From Albula goreensis (Eukaryota; Chordata; Actinopteri; Albuliformes; Albulidae), in assembly GCA_022829145.1 (NCBI GenBank), contig CM040743.1, positions 2,218,646-2,282,645 of the forward strand: 64,000 nucleotides of DNA, in the 5' to 3' direction. A program made the translations under genes and the position numbers. Positions 36,393-45,320 of the stretch are shown one piece after another; within the stretch, counting starts at the first letter, position 1, and each line of letters begins with the position of its first letter. The notes under the pieces were generated by a model that was not told the DNA's origin, did no database searches, and was given only the letters and a program-made list of their open reading frames with translations.

Positions 36393-39300
36393 CCACACAC
36401 ACAATACACACACACACACACACACGCACAAACACACACACACTTACACACAATACACACACACACACACTCACACATAATACACACACACATGCACGCC
36501 CACTCACACACACAATACACACTCACACACACACAATACGCACAAACACACACACACTACACACACACACACGCACACTCACACCCAATACACACACACA
36601 CACACTCACACACAATGCACACACACACACACGCATGCCCACTCATACACACAATACACACACACACACACGCACACACACATGTACGCCCACTCACACA
36701 CACAATACACACTCACACACACACAATACACACACACATGCGCGCAAATACAGGAGACTCATACAATAACAGCCAGCTGTATAATGTCCCAATATGCATG
36801 GTATACTTTGACATCACAATGTATCAGCGCAGGGCAAAACATGCAGTATAAAAGACCCTTTATTTACAGTTTCACATTTATTAACAGAAATAATGTAGGC
36901 TACAAACATCATCGCAAAACCTGGACATGTACATTTTGGCATTTAGTTGGCACGTTTATCCAGAGCCACTTTCCAAAGTGCATATCATAGGTTATCATAG
37001 GTGTGTGTGACAACACACACCTCCCCTACCGTTATGCACTGTACAATGGCATACTGTGACATCACAATGTGATGACAGCACACAGTACCTCACCAGCAAT
37101 AAGACAGAAAATAACTGTAAAAATGCATGATGAAAAAGGCCCTTTTTTGAATGGATGCAAGCATCACAGAAAAACTCTGAAACATGTACATTCACATTGA
37201 GGATGTGCACACACATTTCTCCCACAATCCCTTTCTGCTGTGTCCTGTGCATACTTTATTCGGAATTCCCTTCCATTTCCTCCCTCGGTGACTTGAACCA
37301 GCAAGCCCATCCATATTTCCTCTGAGTCCCCCCCAGCTAAACACAAATTTAAACACAAATCACGATCAACTAAACGCAAAACTGTAAATGTTTTGACCAC
37401 TTCAGATGTATCATTTTCTGGTTATTGGGATGAAGTGGATTTTTTTTGTTTTGTTTTGTTTGTTTTTTTTTTTTTAAAGTGGCAAAAAGAGTCATGCCTG
37501 TGCGCAGCTGCTGTTTATACACACACACACACGCACACACACGTTACGTCTCTTAATTATTGGAAGGCTCCAGGGGGTCATGAGCAGGATTCTGTGGACT
37601 CCTTCTCGGATTGGCCCGTCTGTGGGTTCCCCAGGCAACTGCAGCCGCAGAGAAGCTTCCGGGCCCCGGCCCTGAACTTGCGCCAGAACACGGCATAGAT
37701 CAGGGGGTTAGCGCAGCAGAAGAGGATGGAGGTCATGTAGATCCAGACGGACTCTGACTCGATCTCTGGTTGGAAGGAGAGTAAGGCCCAGATGAGCCGG
37801 GGTAGCTGGAAGGCGTAGAAGGCCGTAAGCAGAGCCACCACTCCATGGTACACCTGAGAACACAGATAAATCATGTGACCTCCGCGTGTGCGGCAGGTTT
37901 CTCCCGCTGTAACATGGAGGGAAGGATGTCACATTGATAACGAAGGTGTTGGGGCGTTTACGTCACATTAAAAAATGTAATTTTAAGGGCCTGGATACGA
38001 AAAGGAGGAGGAGAGAGAGAGGGAGGAGGGAGAGGGAGAAGGAATGGGGGGGGGAGAGGGCAGGAAAGAAAGAGGGATAAGGGAATGGGCAGAGGGAGAG
38101 AGAGATGGAGACAGGTTTAGAGAAGGAAATGATGGAGGGATGCAGTAAGAAAGAGGCTAGAAGGAAAAGAGAAAATGGTCAACAGTACATAAAAGTGTAA
38201 AAAAAAAATAGTACTTCAAAGCACACTTATTTGTACATAAAAAAACGTTAATTGTACATAAAGGCACACTTAATTGGTCCAGGGTGTGTGCATATCAGCA
38301 TGATAGGAAATTTTGTAACATCAAAGTACATCAGGTAGAGCAGCAGGTAGTTCAAAATCCATGTCTAGCACAAAAAAAACTGACAGTGGATTTAATAGTG
38401 TGTTAGGCTCACTGAGAAGCGAGGATAGCCCTGCACTGTGTCCCAAAAGTGCACTATGCCCTATTTCCACTCGTTTTTTGAGTGCGTAGCACGTGGTGTG
38501 GTTAATTTTTGTCACACACTATGCACGAGACAGTACAAGCATACTTACTAACAATGGCAGTGATCCAAAATGTGGTTTGGACGGACACTATTGTCCCAGA
38601 ATTAAATGAAAAGGAACGGGAGGCACCTCCTGCAACCGAAAATTTCAAATAAAATGGCGGATGCAGAATCATCACCATCAGCATTGGTGACGCGTTCACA
38701 GATAGTTAAATACTATCAAGTGTGTTCACTCTCATACGCTAACTAGTGAAAACATGCACTGAATAATTCACAGTGTATACACAATAGTGTGGAGTACATA
38801 GTGTGCGTTTGGGACACGAGGCTTCCCTCTGAAATCTGTGTGGCTCATTGTGATGTCATAATCGCCAGCCGGATGAGTTGAGGCCAGCCTGGGGGAGACC
38901 CACCTTCTTTTTGTGGTTGAGCGACGTGGCGCACACTGTCCTCAGCAGGCTCACGTAGCAGATGGTGATGGCAGCAGCGGGGGCCAGGAAGGTCAGGACC
39001 AGCTGGAGAAAAAACGTGACATAACCCAGCAAGTGCAAGCTGGAGTCCAGACCAGAAACATTGCCATCCATCGTAGAAACATTGCCTAGCTCTGTAGAAG
39101 CATTGCCGTCCAGGGCAGAACCTTGTGGAGAAACAGGCTTGTGGAGACTGCACTGTTCTTTGCCTTCGATCACTTGCACAGAGTACAGGAACAGTTCAGG
39201 CAGGGAGCAGGCCACAGCCAGCACCCAGAGGAGCAGGAACTGCAGGGCCCTGGGCACGAGCCGGGGCGAGGGGGGCCTGCCGGTGGGGTCACGCTGCAGG

Positions 39301-40486
39301 GACACGGCCAGGCACTGGTGGATGGCCACGGCGGCGAGCAGCAGGACGCAGGCGGAGAAGGTGGACTGGTTCAGGAAGATCAGCAGCGGGCACGCCCACG
39401 TGCTCAGCGTCCACTTGCTGCTCCTGGAGATGGGGAAGAAGGGGTGCGTGGCCAGCAGCAGCACGTTGGCGATGGCCAGCTGCAGGAGGGAGGCCTCCGT
39501 GTCCGGACGCCGCCGCCCTCGCTCCCGCCGCCAGAACACGGCCACGAAGAGTGCGTTGCCCAGGAGACCCATCGTGGTGATGGCTGTGTAGAAGATGCGG
39601 ACGATGATGTCATAGATTTGGGACTCATTGTCGTTGGTGGACATTGAGCCGTCGCACTGTTCTGAGGCAAGAAGCTTAGGCCTAAAAACAACAATAACAA
39701 CAATAAAAATAATAATATAATATGTGTAATAATAATATTATAATATAATAATAATAATATACGTAGCTGCAAGTGGCAATTAAGGACGCGATGAACAAAT
39801 TGGAGAGTCCAATCTTAATTTGGTTGGAATAAATTTTGATGAAATCTGTGATTCTGTTACTATACGTTCTTTTGCTTTGCACGATGGTCAAAGCACGTTT
39901 TCCAGGCCACACTTACCTTTTGGGTACAAGCAATTGATTGCACACAAAATAATCTTTCTTATTTTATAGGATTCATATAATATTCAGTAAGTATACACAG
40001 GACTAACGTTTATCACGATAATTCTTCTGCCATGAGGAATCCAGATAAAATGGAAACAGTCCACAAAAACTCCACACCAATCCCCCCCATCATGACAGAA
40101 TAGAATGTCTGTCATCATTGTGGGACAATGTCTGTCATCATTGTGGGAAAATGTCTGTCATCATTGTGAGACAATGTCTGCCATCATTGTGGGAAAATGT
40201 CTGTCATCATTGTGAGACAATGTCTGCCATCATTGTGGGACAAGACATTTGAAACTATGGCTATTTAATGTTGTTTCTTCATGCTTTGTTACGTGGGAAC
40301 TCGCATTATAATGTACAAATTAAGCTGTTTGATCATCATTAGTTTACAATTTACAGATTAAGTAATTTCTGAAGTTCTCTTCCAGTTGTGTTGTGGCAGT
40401 ACATAATACTGTCCACTAGATGGAGTTGCCTCAAAATTATTGTGAGGGTGTAGGCTTGGGTCCTCTACCTGCCTTCCAAAACGCAG

Positions 40487-40524
<38 letters not shown>

Positions 40525-43500
40525 TGATTATTATTAGTATTATTAGTAGTAGTAGTAATAATAATAATAATAATAATAATAGAAATAGCAAAAACAATAA
40601 GGGCTTACATGTGAATAATAATAAAGACGACAAGAACAATCATAATAATAATAGTAAATTTGCCTTCAGACAGATTGGATCTGTATTAGACAGATAATCT
40701 GTATTTACTGTATCAAAGACAATGTAAAACAGGAATCCATGCTCTGTACTAATTGTACTGTACTAATGACTATTGAAAAAATATCAATAAGAGTTTGCTG
40801 AAGCAGTAATAAGTCAATGAATTTATTTATTTTAAGACATGTGGCAATCAAAGCATGGATTATAACAAATTCTAGCATGATTTTCTGTGGGTTTTGTTAT
40901 AGTCCTTTGAAAAGCTAAGGACATTTCCTTTTCAATGTGCCCTTTTCATTTTAAAAGAGAATAACACATGCCAAGATGAAGACCAGAGCCTGCTTTGACT
41001 AAATTGTATATGCCCTCGAAGAGGCTAAGCTTATTTGATTTAAAATAGTGTATTGGCTAGCCAAGAGTGAGCTAAAATACGAGGTGTGGCTATTAAATAA
41101 CGAGACAGGGCTAATGTAAGTCTCACTACGGTGTGTATGCGCCAACTACGTGATATACATTAACCAATGGGCAAGCATAAACAACCCCTGAAAGTTTCGA
41201 TCCGCTCACATCTTCAGTTCGCTGTTACACATCACTTGGAGTAGACGTGTTGTTCTTGAGAATTAGTCTCATTTTTTAATACACCCTATATGTTGTTTTT
41301 GGTCCTCACTACTTGTCAAAGTTAGTACTAGTGTTGAACAAAGTAATACAGCAGTGTCAACATTTCAAACAATGTAGACAAACAAAATGTTTGCCCAGTT
41401 TATTTATTTGTTGCATTTTTAGCGAACACATCTTTGTAACTTTATTTTTATAGTTGGTAGAAGGTTCACATATCAACATAAAATGTATGTGTACTGTACA
41501 TATTCTGTTGCTTTTTCATTGTCTTTATTAAATGTATTTTTTCCCACTGTGGTTCGTGCCGTGCTGTAAAGTGCTCTGAATGGAGCCTCAGATGGCTGCC
41601 CATGGTGCGTAAGTTTGTTAAACTCCTGAGCTGACTGCGGTTTTAAAGTGGGAGGAGATGGAGAGGGTGGAAGCGTAGCTCCTGTGCTGCTCATTTGTGT
41701 GAGTCACTCTAAACCAGAGGTTTGCCGTATAATGAAGGCGATGTAACGCTAGTCTGCTTTGCAAAATCACGGCTCGCTCAGCTACAGTCCAGCCGCTTAA
41801 GGGGACTGTCTCTTTGAGTGGCTAAACATAGATGAAAGCTCAGTAGTGGCCAAAGTGGTGAGCACTCCTGTTCAGAAGCACCTGTAAATGGTAACGGTAA
41901 AAACAATTGGCGCCGAGAATAAGAAAAGTTCTTACCTGCAGCTGGGATGGACGATTGTGCCGTTCTGTTTTGCCTCTCATTGGGAGCAGGATGTTTTTAT
42001 GTCACTCCCAAGGCAGAACTTGCATTGGAGTTTCCATGGAAACCCAGCGGCTCACCCACGTGGGTTGCTGAAACGGTCCAGCCCCGCCCATCTTATGTAT
42101 GGAGAGACTGTTGCTGAAATAACCAAAAAGGCAGGAAATGAGTCAGGCCACAAAAGCTGCCCACAGGAACCCAGTTTGTGTACCTTTCCCAGATACGCAG
42201 AACTTCCTTCTTTCAGTGAAATGTCTTTTTTATCTTTATGATCATTTGTCTTCTTTTCTGTGTTTGATGGTTTGCGATGCTGTGGTCCTACAATTAACCC
42301 CATCTGTTCTTTATGGTGGCGATGTTGCATGCTTACAGATTGATATGTCTGCCACAAGCGTAAAGTGTGATCTTTGAAGTGTATTAGTCTTAAAAGACCA
42401 AACAAAAAAAGGTTACAGCTTTCCATAATTAATACTTGTGAAATAGATATGACTGTGTTTTGAGGCAGCGTGAGTGTATGTCTCAGATGATTAAGTGGAT
42501 GTTGGAAGTGTATCAGAGGACAGTTTCATAGATACTCTTGTTTGTGTTCTCTTTTGCTCTCTTGTTTGTAACTTCGGCCCTGATTTTAAACCGCATACCT
42601 TCTCTATGCATTGCAATGGCAGCACCCCCTTTTCCCACCAGCATGAGAACCAGTAAAACTTCTCCTATGTAAGCCCAGCTTACTTCCTAGTTTTGCGTAA
42701 AGAAATGCTTAGAAAAAGGAAGAATAGAGGTTGACGCAGAGCACCAAATTAGCTGGAAAACAAAACGTCACGGAATGCAGTAAACTGCCCGGAAGAGGAA
42801 TTTACTTTTATAGGCCCTGGGTACTCATGTTTTCACGGACATCTCAGTGATTCCTTGACTTGGATGTTTGTGCAACACCTGTTTTGACACTAAAGCAAGT
42901 ATAAACAGACGTGCGGGTGAGTCAGGTGTGCCTTTCGTGTATGAGGAGCACAAGGTGTGCAGATGCAGGTGTTGTTGTTGGTGACCATATATTTTTTTGC
43001 TCCTGGTTTCAGAAGCACCAGCACCAGCACGACGGATGGCACCCCCGAGGAGCCAGAGGAGCTCACGCCGAACGTTCAAGATGCGGAGATACACCTGCTC
43101 AAGTCTGGGGAGCTCACGTGAGTACCGCTCCTTAGATACAAACCAAACCTGAGATACGTAAGCTCAAGTCAAAAGAGCTGCACAACAGAGTTTATTATAA
43201 CTTTGTGAAATTACTAGTGGAACTGTGGCCTGTTTATTCCTGTAATTGTGACCTTGTTGGGCATGTCCCTACCTGCACTTGTGCCCATAAGGGGGTGTGT
43301 CCCTACCTGCGCTTGTGCCCATAAGGGGGTGTGTCCCTACTTGTATCTGTGACGCTAAGGGGGTGTGTCTCTACTTGTATCTGTGACGCTAAGGGGGTGT
43401 GTCCCTACCTGTACTTGTGCCCATAAGGGGGTGTGTCCCTACCTGCACTTGTGCCCATAAGGGGGTGTGTCCCTACTTGTATCTGTGACGCTAAGGGGGT

Positions 43501-44286
43501 GTGTCCCTACTTGTATCTGTGACGCTAAGGGGGTGTGTCCCTACCTGTATCTTAGTCTAAGAGGGTGTACTTCACTGGGTGTGTCCACGGGTATACTTGA
43601 GAGCTCACTGGCCGTGGCTGTGTTGATGACCACATGGGTGGCTTGCCCTCTGCTGCCCCCTGCAGGTTGAGCGTGCCCCTAACCATCGAGGACATCGTGC
43701 AGTTTGGGGACGGGTCCCGTGAGCTCTTCATCAGGTCCAGCTGCTACAGCCTCATCCCCATGGAGCTGCGTGAGGCCGGCCCCACCATCAGCTGGGTGTT
43801 CTCCTCCGAGCCCAAGAGCATCTCCTTCAGCGTGGTGTACCGAGAGGGGCCCGACACGCCCCTGGAGCAGGCCAAGGTGAGGGGGGGAGAGGGGGACCAG
43901 ACACGCCCCTGGAGCAGGCCAAAGTGAAGAGAGAGGGGCCTGACTTACTCTGTGTCATCATTGGTCCAGTGTGTCTGACTTCCTGTTCTTACTCTCATTG
44001 GTGTTTTTTTAGGTTCTGATTCCTCTAACCCGCTGTAATTCCCATAAGGAGATGATCCAAGGTCAGCTGAAGGTCAGGAACCGAGGGACCTACACACTGA
44101 TCTTCGACAACTCGTTCTCCAGGTAACGGAAACGCGACTCTGCCTTTCCTGTCACCGTCACTGAAGCTTCACCGTTTTCATTCGTGTTTTATTAATGAAT
44201 CCCTCTGCAGGTTCATCTCCAAGAAAGTTCACTACCGCCTGACGATTGAGAATCCTGTCATCTACGACGGGAGTGATTTACCCTGA
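21532..44286 (+). CDS. fyco1: FYVE and coiled-coil domain autophagy adaptor FYCO1
   Basis: FYCO1 links Rab7, PI3P and LC3 on late endosomes and autophagosomes to kinesin for plus-end transport (family knowledge). Coding exons: 21532-21589, 21900-22006, 22503-22628, 25778-25884, 26094-26236, 27395-27488, 29462-30979, 31563-31916, 32320-32412, 32573-32670, 33334-33501, 33891-34034, 34849-35036, 36223-36337, 43013-43117, 43666-43876, 44013-44122, 44211-44286. All have GT-AG borders and matching phases. They total 3815 bases, one short of 1272 codons. The missing base is in the fifth exon at about 26138-26141, where the stop after LNVTS interrupts the expected DIV-NHLYEL reading. Recognisable FYCO1 segments include [48 protein letters not shown] and the C-terminal VIYDGSD. 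The product of about 1271 residues is shorter than human (1478); the coiled coil is the shorter part. The ATG follows gggcag/gacg. Confidence 0.95.
21611..21880 (+). repeat. TG repeats with TTTCAGAGTGAGTTGGTGAG units
   Basis: About four copies of a 60-70 bp unit mixing (TG)n with TTTCAGAGTGAGTTGGTGAG. They fill most of the 310-bp first coding intron of fyco1. Each unit carries an acceptor-like TTTCAG followed by a donor-like GTGAGTT. Confidence 0.85.
22640..23065 (+). repeat. (CA)n-rich tract after a fyco1 donor
   Basis: CA-rich DNA of about 420 bases beginning roughly 12-35 bases downstream of the 5' splice site at 22629. Confidence 0.95.
23066..25777 (+). other. fyco1 intron, no further gene seen
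   Basis: Intronic sequence. A GC-richer patch at 23100-23800 and several T or A homopolymers (24090-24105, 24472-24487, 24523-24540) are present, plus an ATT/TAG trinucleotide tract at 25150-25228. Open frames here have no recognisable domain or splice context. Confidence 0.5.
25885..26016 (+). repeat. fyco1: CA repeats with a duplicated fyco1 exon end
   Basis: CA/CGCA repeats start directly at the 5' splice site (25885). Within them, 25945-25983 repeats the last 41 bases of the exon (CTTATGAACCAGAGAGTAAC...) minus two bases, followed by a second donor GTAAAC. A tandem duplication of about 100 bp has copied the exon end and its splice site. Confidence 0.9.
26622..27092 (+). mobile_element. 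LINE (L2/CR1-type) 3'-end relic in fyco1 intron
   Basis: Reads [21 protein letters not shown] near 26630-26695, the hallmark sequence near the C-terminus of fish L2/CR1-clade reverse transcriptases. It then becomes a degraded frame (TGGTGGAATGATCTTCC, GAAGACTCACCTCTTC) and ends in TGTATGCTCTGGATAAGAGC near 27043 and AATGACTGTAATG. The copy is 5' truncated and frameshifted. Its end motif is widespread in teleost repeats. Confidence 0.7.
27489..29395 (+). other. fyco1 intron, no gene seen
   Basis: Non-coding intron between the linker exon and the large coiled-coil exon. It contains a (TG)n tract at 28550-28625. The open frame at 27585-28043 shows no domain and no splice sites. Confidence 0.5.
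29396..29452 (+). repeat. (CT)n tract forming a fyco1 polypyrimidine tract
   Basis: About 55 bases of pure CT ending eight bases before the AG acceptor at 29460-29461, so the microsatellite itself is the polypyrimidine tract. Confidence 0.95.
29558..29851 (+). repeat. fyco1: seven 42-bp coding repeats (14 residues, two heptads)
   Basis: Units start at 29558, 29600, 29642, 29684, 29726, 29768 and 29810. The consensus is [14 protein letters not shown], with DQSELRxQELQxxL in the first two and [14 protein letters not shown] in the last. Units 4-6 are nearly identical at the DNA level, so expansion is recent. Fourteen residues equal two heptads, so the coiled-coil register is kept. Confidence 0.9.
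31040..31545 (+). repeat. degenerate TAATG-rich intronic repeat
   Basis: About 500 bases of near-repeats of TAATGTAACATTAATGTAA in several phases, ending about 15 bases before the fyco1 acceptor at 31562. This intron (30980-31562) is almost entirely repeat. Confidence 0.85.
32660..33265 (+). repeat. fyco1: tandem copies of a fyco1 exon end and its splice donor
   Basis: The exon ends AGAGAGTTTAACCAG / GTGAGATGTC at 32670. Diverged copies follow in the intron: a 50-bp array at about 32765-32990 with GAGAGAATTTAACTGGGTGAG in each unit, and further copies at 33165-33190 and 33215-33250, the last reading ATTTAACCAGGTGAGAGGTC. Several retain GGTGAG and are potential decoy donors. Confidence 0.85.
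33891..35036 (+). other. fyco1: fyco1 FYVE zinc-finger exons
   Basis: Exons 33891-34034 and 34849-35036, residues about 956-1066. [14 protein letters not shown] leads into a FYVE finger with four Cys pairs: HCSGC, QCGLC, FCYYC and CCRDC. All eight zinc ligands are present. The PI3P-contact motifs are altered: the usual R(R/K)HHCR reads RRHQCG across the splice junction, and no WxxD is visible where FYCO1 normally has it (VMERE). The last part of the second exon encodes a Pro-rich linker ([11 protein letters not shown]). Confidence 0.85.
34036..34680 (+). repeat. 72-bp intronic minisatellite
   Basis: About nine copies of GCCAAGCTGAGAAACAAACA plus the following CCAGCCAGATTACACAGAAC, then a CCCAAA-rich segment that grows in later copies. 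It fills the first 80% of the intron between the two FYVE exons and starts directly at the 5' splice site. Since 72 is a multiple of three, long spurious open frames appear on both strands. Confidence 0.92.
35322..36048 (-). repeat. 45-47 bp minisatellite, array 2 (reverse)
   Basis: About 15 copies of the array 1 unit in opposite orientation (GGGCTTGTAGCTCAGAGG), with a few truncated units near 35590 and 35720. It lies in the fyco1 intron before the LIR exon. Confidence 0.92.
36223..36337 (+). other. fyco1: fyco1 LC3-interacting region exon
   Basis: Encodes [15 protein letters not shown] at about residues 1067-1081. This is the LIR of FYCO1: aromatic F, two residues, then I (F-D-I-I), preceded by acidic Asp and followed by acidic residues. 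All core LIR positions are kept, so LC3/GABARAP binding is expected to be retained. The rest of the exon is an acidic linker. Confidence 0.88.
36345..36750 (+). repeat. (CA)n-rich tract after the LIR exon donor
   Basis: About 400 bases of CA with interspersed ATA, ACG and CCC, beginning within 20 bases of the donor at 36338. Confidence 0.95.
36935..36985 (+). repeat. dispersed teleost repeat fragment
   Basis: GGCATTTAGTTGGCACGTTT followed by ATCCAGAGCCACTT, a diverged copy of a motif seen again at 55553-55605 (GGCATTTAGCAGACGCTGTT, ATCCAGAGCGATTT). This motif is common in fish interspersed repeats (general knowledge); family not assigned. Confidence 0.55.
37578..39644 (-). CDS. chemokine-receptor-like GPCR nested antisense in a fyco1 intron
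   Basis: Exon 1 (39644-38904, 247 codons) and exon 2 (37853-37578) join in phase 0 (AAG/gtgggt ... ttctcag/GTGTAC) to 338 residues. Visible: TM1 [10 protein letters not shown]3 Cys (WACPLL), ECL2 Cys (EQCSL), a TM5 ending [16 protein letters not shown]6 FQLPRLIW and TM7 NPLIYAVF. Gln before Leu-Pro in TM6 is shared with CCR7, CCR9 and CXCR6 (family knowledge), and the place and orientation match mammalian CXCR6. The G-protein motif DRY reads HQC (residues 109-111), Asp 2.50 is Asn (LAIAN), and N-terminal and ECL3 cysteines are absent, suggesting an atypical or weakly coupling receptor. ECL2 holds three closely spaced N-glycosylation sites (GNAS, GNVS, GNVS). A gtttttag acceptor about 38 bases upstream of the ATG implies a 5' UTR intron. 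Confidence 0.85.
37985..38160 (+). repeat. polypurine (GA/GGA) tract
   Basis: Purine-rich sequence (GGAGGAGAGAGAG, GGGGGGGAGAGG) inside the intron of the nested receptor; a mirror-repeat type sequence able to form triplex DNA. Confidence 0.8.
40095..40245 (+). repeat. 24-bp tandem repeat
   Basis: About six copies of AATGTCTGTCATCATTGTGG with variants GGACA, GGAAA and GAGACA; in the fyco1 intron upstream of the nested receptor. Confidence 0.85.
40489..40650 (+). repeat. (ATA)n trinucleotide tract
   Basis: AAT/TAG trinucleotide runs, intronic. Confidence 0.9.
41080..41286. mobile_element. mariner-like MITE
   Basis: About 207 bp bounded by TA on both sides (41078-41079 and 41287-41288). The 5' end CGAGGTGTGG..ATTAAATAACGAGAC and the reverse complement of the 3' end (GGGTGTATTAAAAAATGAGAC) form imperfect terminal inverted repeats. 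The TA target site and the GTGT..ATTAAA..GAGAC ends fit a non-autonomous mariner-type element. There is no internal coding sequence. Confidence 0.6.
41290..43012 (+). other. fyco1 intron, no gene seen
   Basis: Remainder of the 6.7-kb intron that hosts the nested receptor. Open frames at 41888-42241 and 42052-42426 have no recognisable domains or splice partners. Confidence 0.45.
43013..44286 (+). other. fyco1: fyco1 GOLD-domain exons
   Basis: Four exons, residues about 1105-1271. [97 protein letters not shown] and [13 protein letters not shown] ending follow the FYCO1 GOLD domain closely. This is the best conserved part of the protein. GOLD domains are beta-sandwich protein-binding modules; the partner for FYCO1 is not clear from sequence. 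Confidence 0.9.
43255..43560 (+). repeat. 34-bp intronic tandem repeat
   Basis: About eight copies of TAAGGGGGTGTGTCCCTACC followed by either TGCACTTGTGCCCA or TGTATCTGTGACGC, the two variants in an interleaved pattern. It fills most of a 550-bp fyco1 intron. Confidence 0.9.
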
Positions 44287-44774
44287 GCACGAGCCGAGTC
44301 TTTTGGCCCTTCCCCTCTCTCCCTCCCTCTCTCCTTTCCTCCGTCCCTCCATCCTACCCTACGTGCCAAACAAAGCATAGTTTGATGTGTTTGTTAGTTT
44401 AGACAGTGGGTAAGCTCTCGCCACACACTCCACTTCACGGCCGTCGAACACAGAAGAGGAATAAGCTCGGGTGCCACAGCTGGCGTTCATCGTGACGCCC
44501 TGCCGAGGTCAGCGCTCGGCGGCCCCATTGCAGCATCCTCTGTCAGTCTCTCTTCCTGCTGTTTGAAATGGAAACACGCTGCTGCAGGCTGGGCCCTGTG
44601 GACCCGTCGGAAGGTTCTGCGGTCTTCCACTCAGGTGCTCTTTTCCCCCTTGAGTACCCGAGGCAGTCAGGGGGAACAGTTGTGAAATGGGGGAGACCGT
44701 GGAGGAGACCACCGTCGAGCTGTGCCTGGCTGGGGAGCTTCCACCGCACCATGGCTGAGCCCCACCTGAGGCTC

Positions 44775-45262
44775 ATGCAAAGGGCGTGTGCGCAGACACG
44801 TGCACGCTCATGCAAAGGGTGTGTGCGCAGACACGTGCACGCTCATGCAAAGGGAGTGTGCGCAGACACGTGCACGCTCATGCAAAGGGCGTGTGCGCAG
44901 ACACGTGCACGCTCATGCAAAGGGCGTGTGCGCAGACACGTGCACACTCATGCAAAGGGCCTGTGCACAGACACATGCACGCTCATGCAAAGGGCGTGTG
45001 CGCAGACACGTGCACACTCATGCAAAGGGCCTGTGCGCAGACACGTGCACACTCATGCAAAGGGCCTGTGCGCAGACACGTGCACGCTCTTGCAAAGGGC
45101 GAGTGCGCAGGCACGTGCACACTCATTCAAAGGGCGAGTGCGCAGACACGTGCACGCTCATGCAAAGGGCGAGTGTGCAGACACGTGCACGCTCATGCAA
45201 AGGGCGAGTGCGCAGACACGTGCACGCTCATGCAAAGGGCGAGTGCACAGACACATGCAGGT
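44775..45262 (+). repeat. 35-bp minisatellite with E-box, in fyco1 3' UTR
   Basis: About 14 copies of a 35-bp unit containing GCAGACACGTGCACGCTC and ATGCAAAGGG. Most units carry CACGTG (two have CACATG). Because 35 is not a multiple of three, all three forward frames stay open across the array, producing spurious open frames rich in Cys, His and Arg. Confidence 0.92.
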
Positions 45263-45314
45263 GAAGGAAGGTGTAAGATGAAGGAAGTTAAACCCAGTGA
45301 AGTCAGCTGCTTTA

Positions 45315-45320
45315 AATAAA
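45315..45320 (+). terminator. fyco1: fyco1 proximal poly(A) signal
   Basis: AATAAA about 1.03 kb after the stop codon, followed by a T-rich segment (GTTTTTGT). Confidence 0.5.

Noticed and set aside
44568..45319. Long overlapping open frames rich in Cys/His/Arg in three frames
   Set aside because: They are artefacts of the 35-bp minisatellite: the unit has no stop in any forward frame, and the region follows the fyco1 stop codon.
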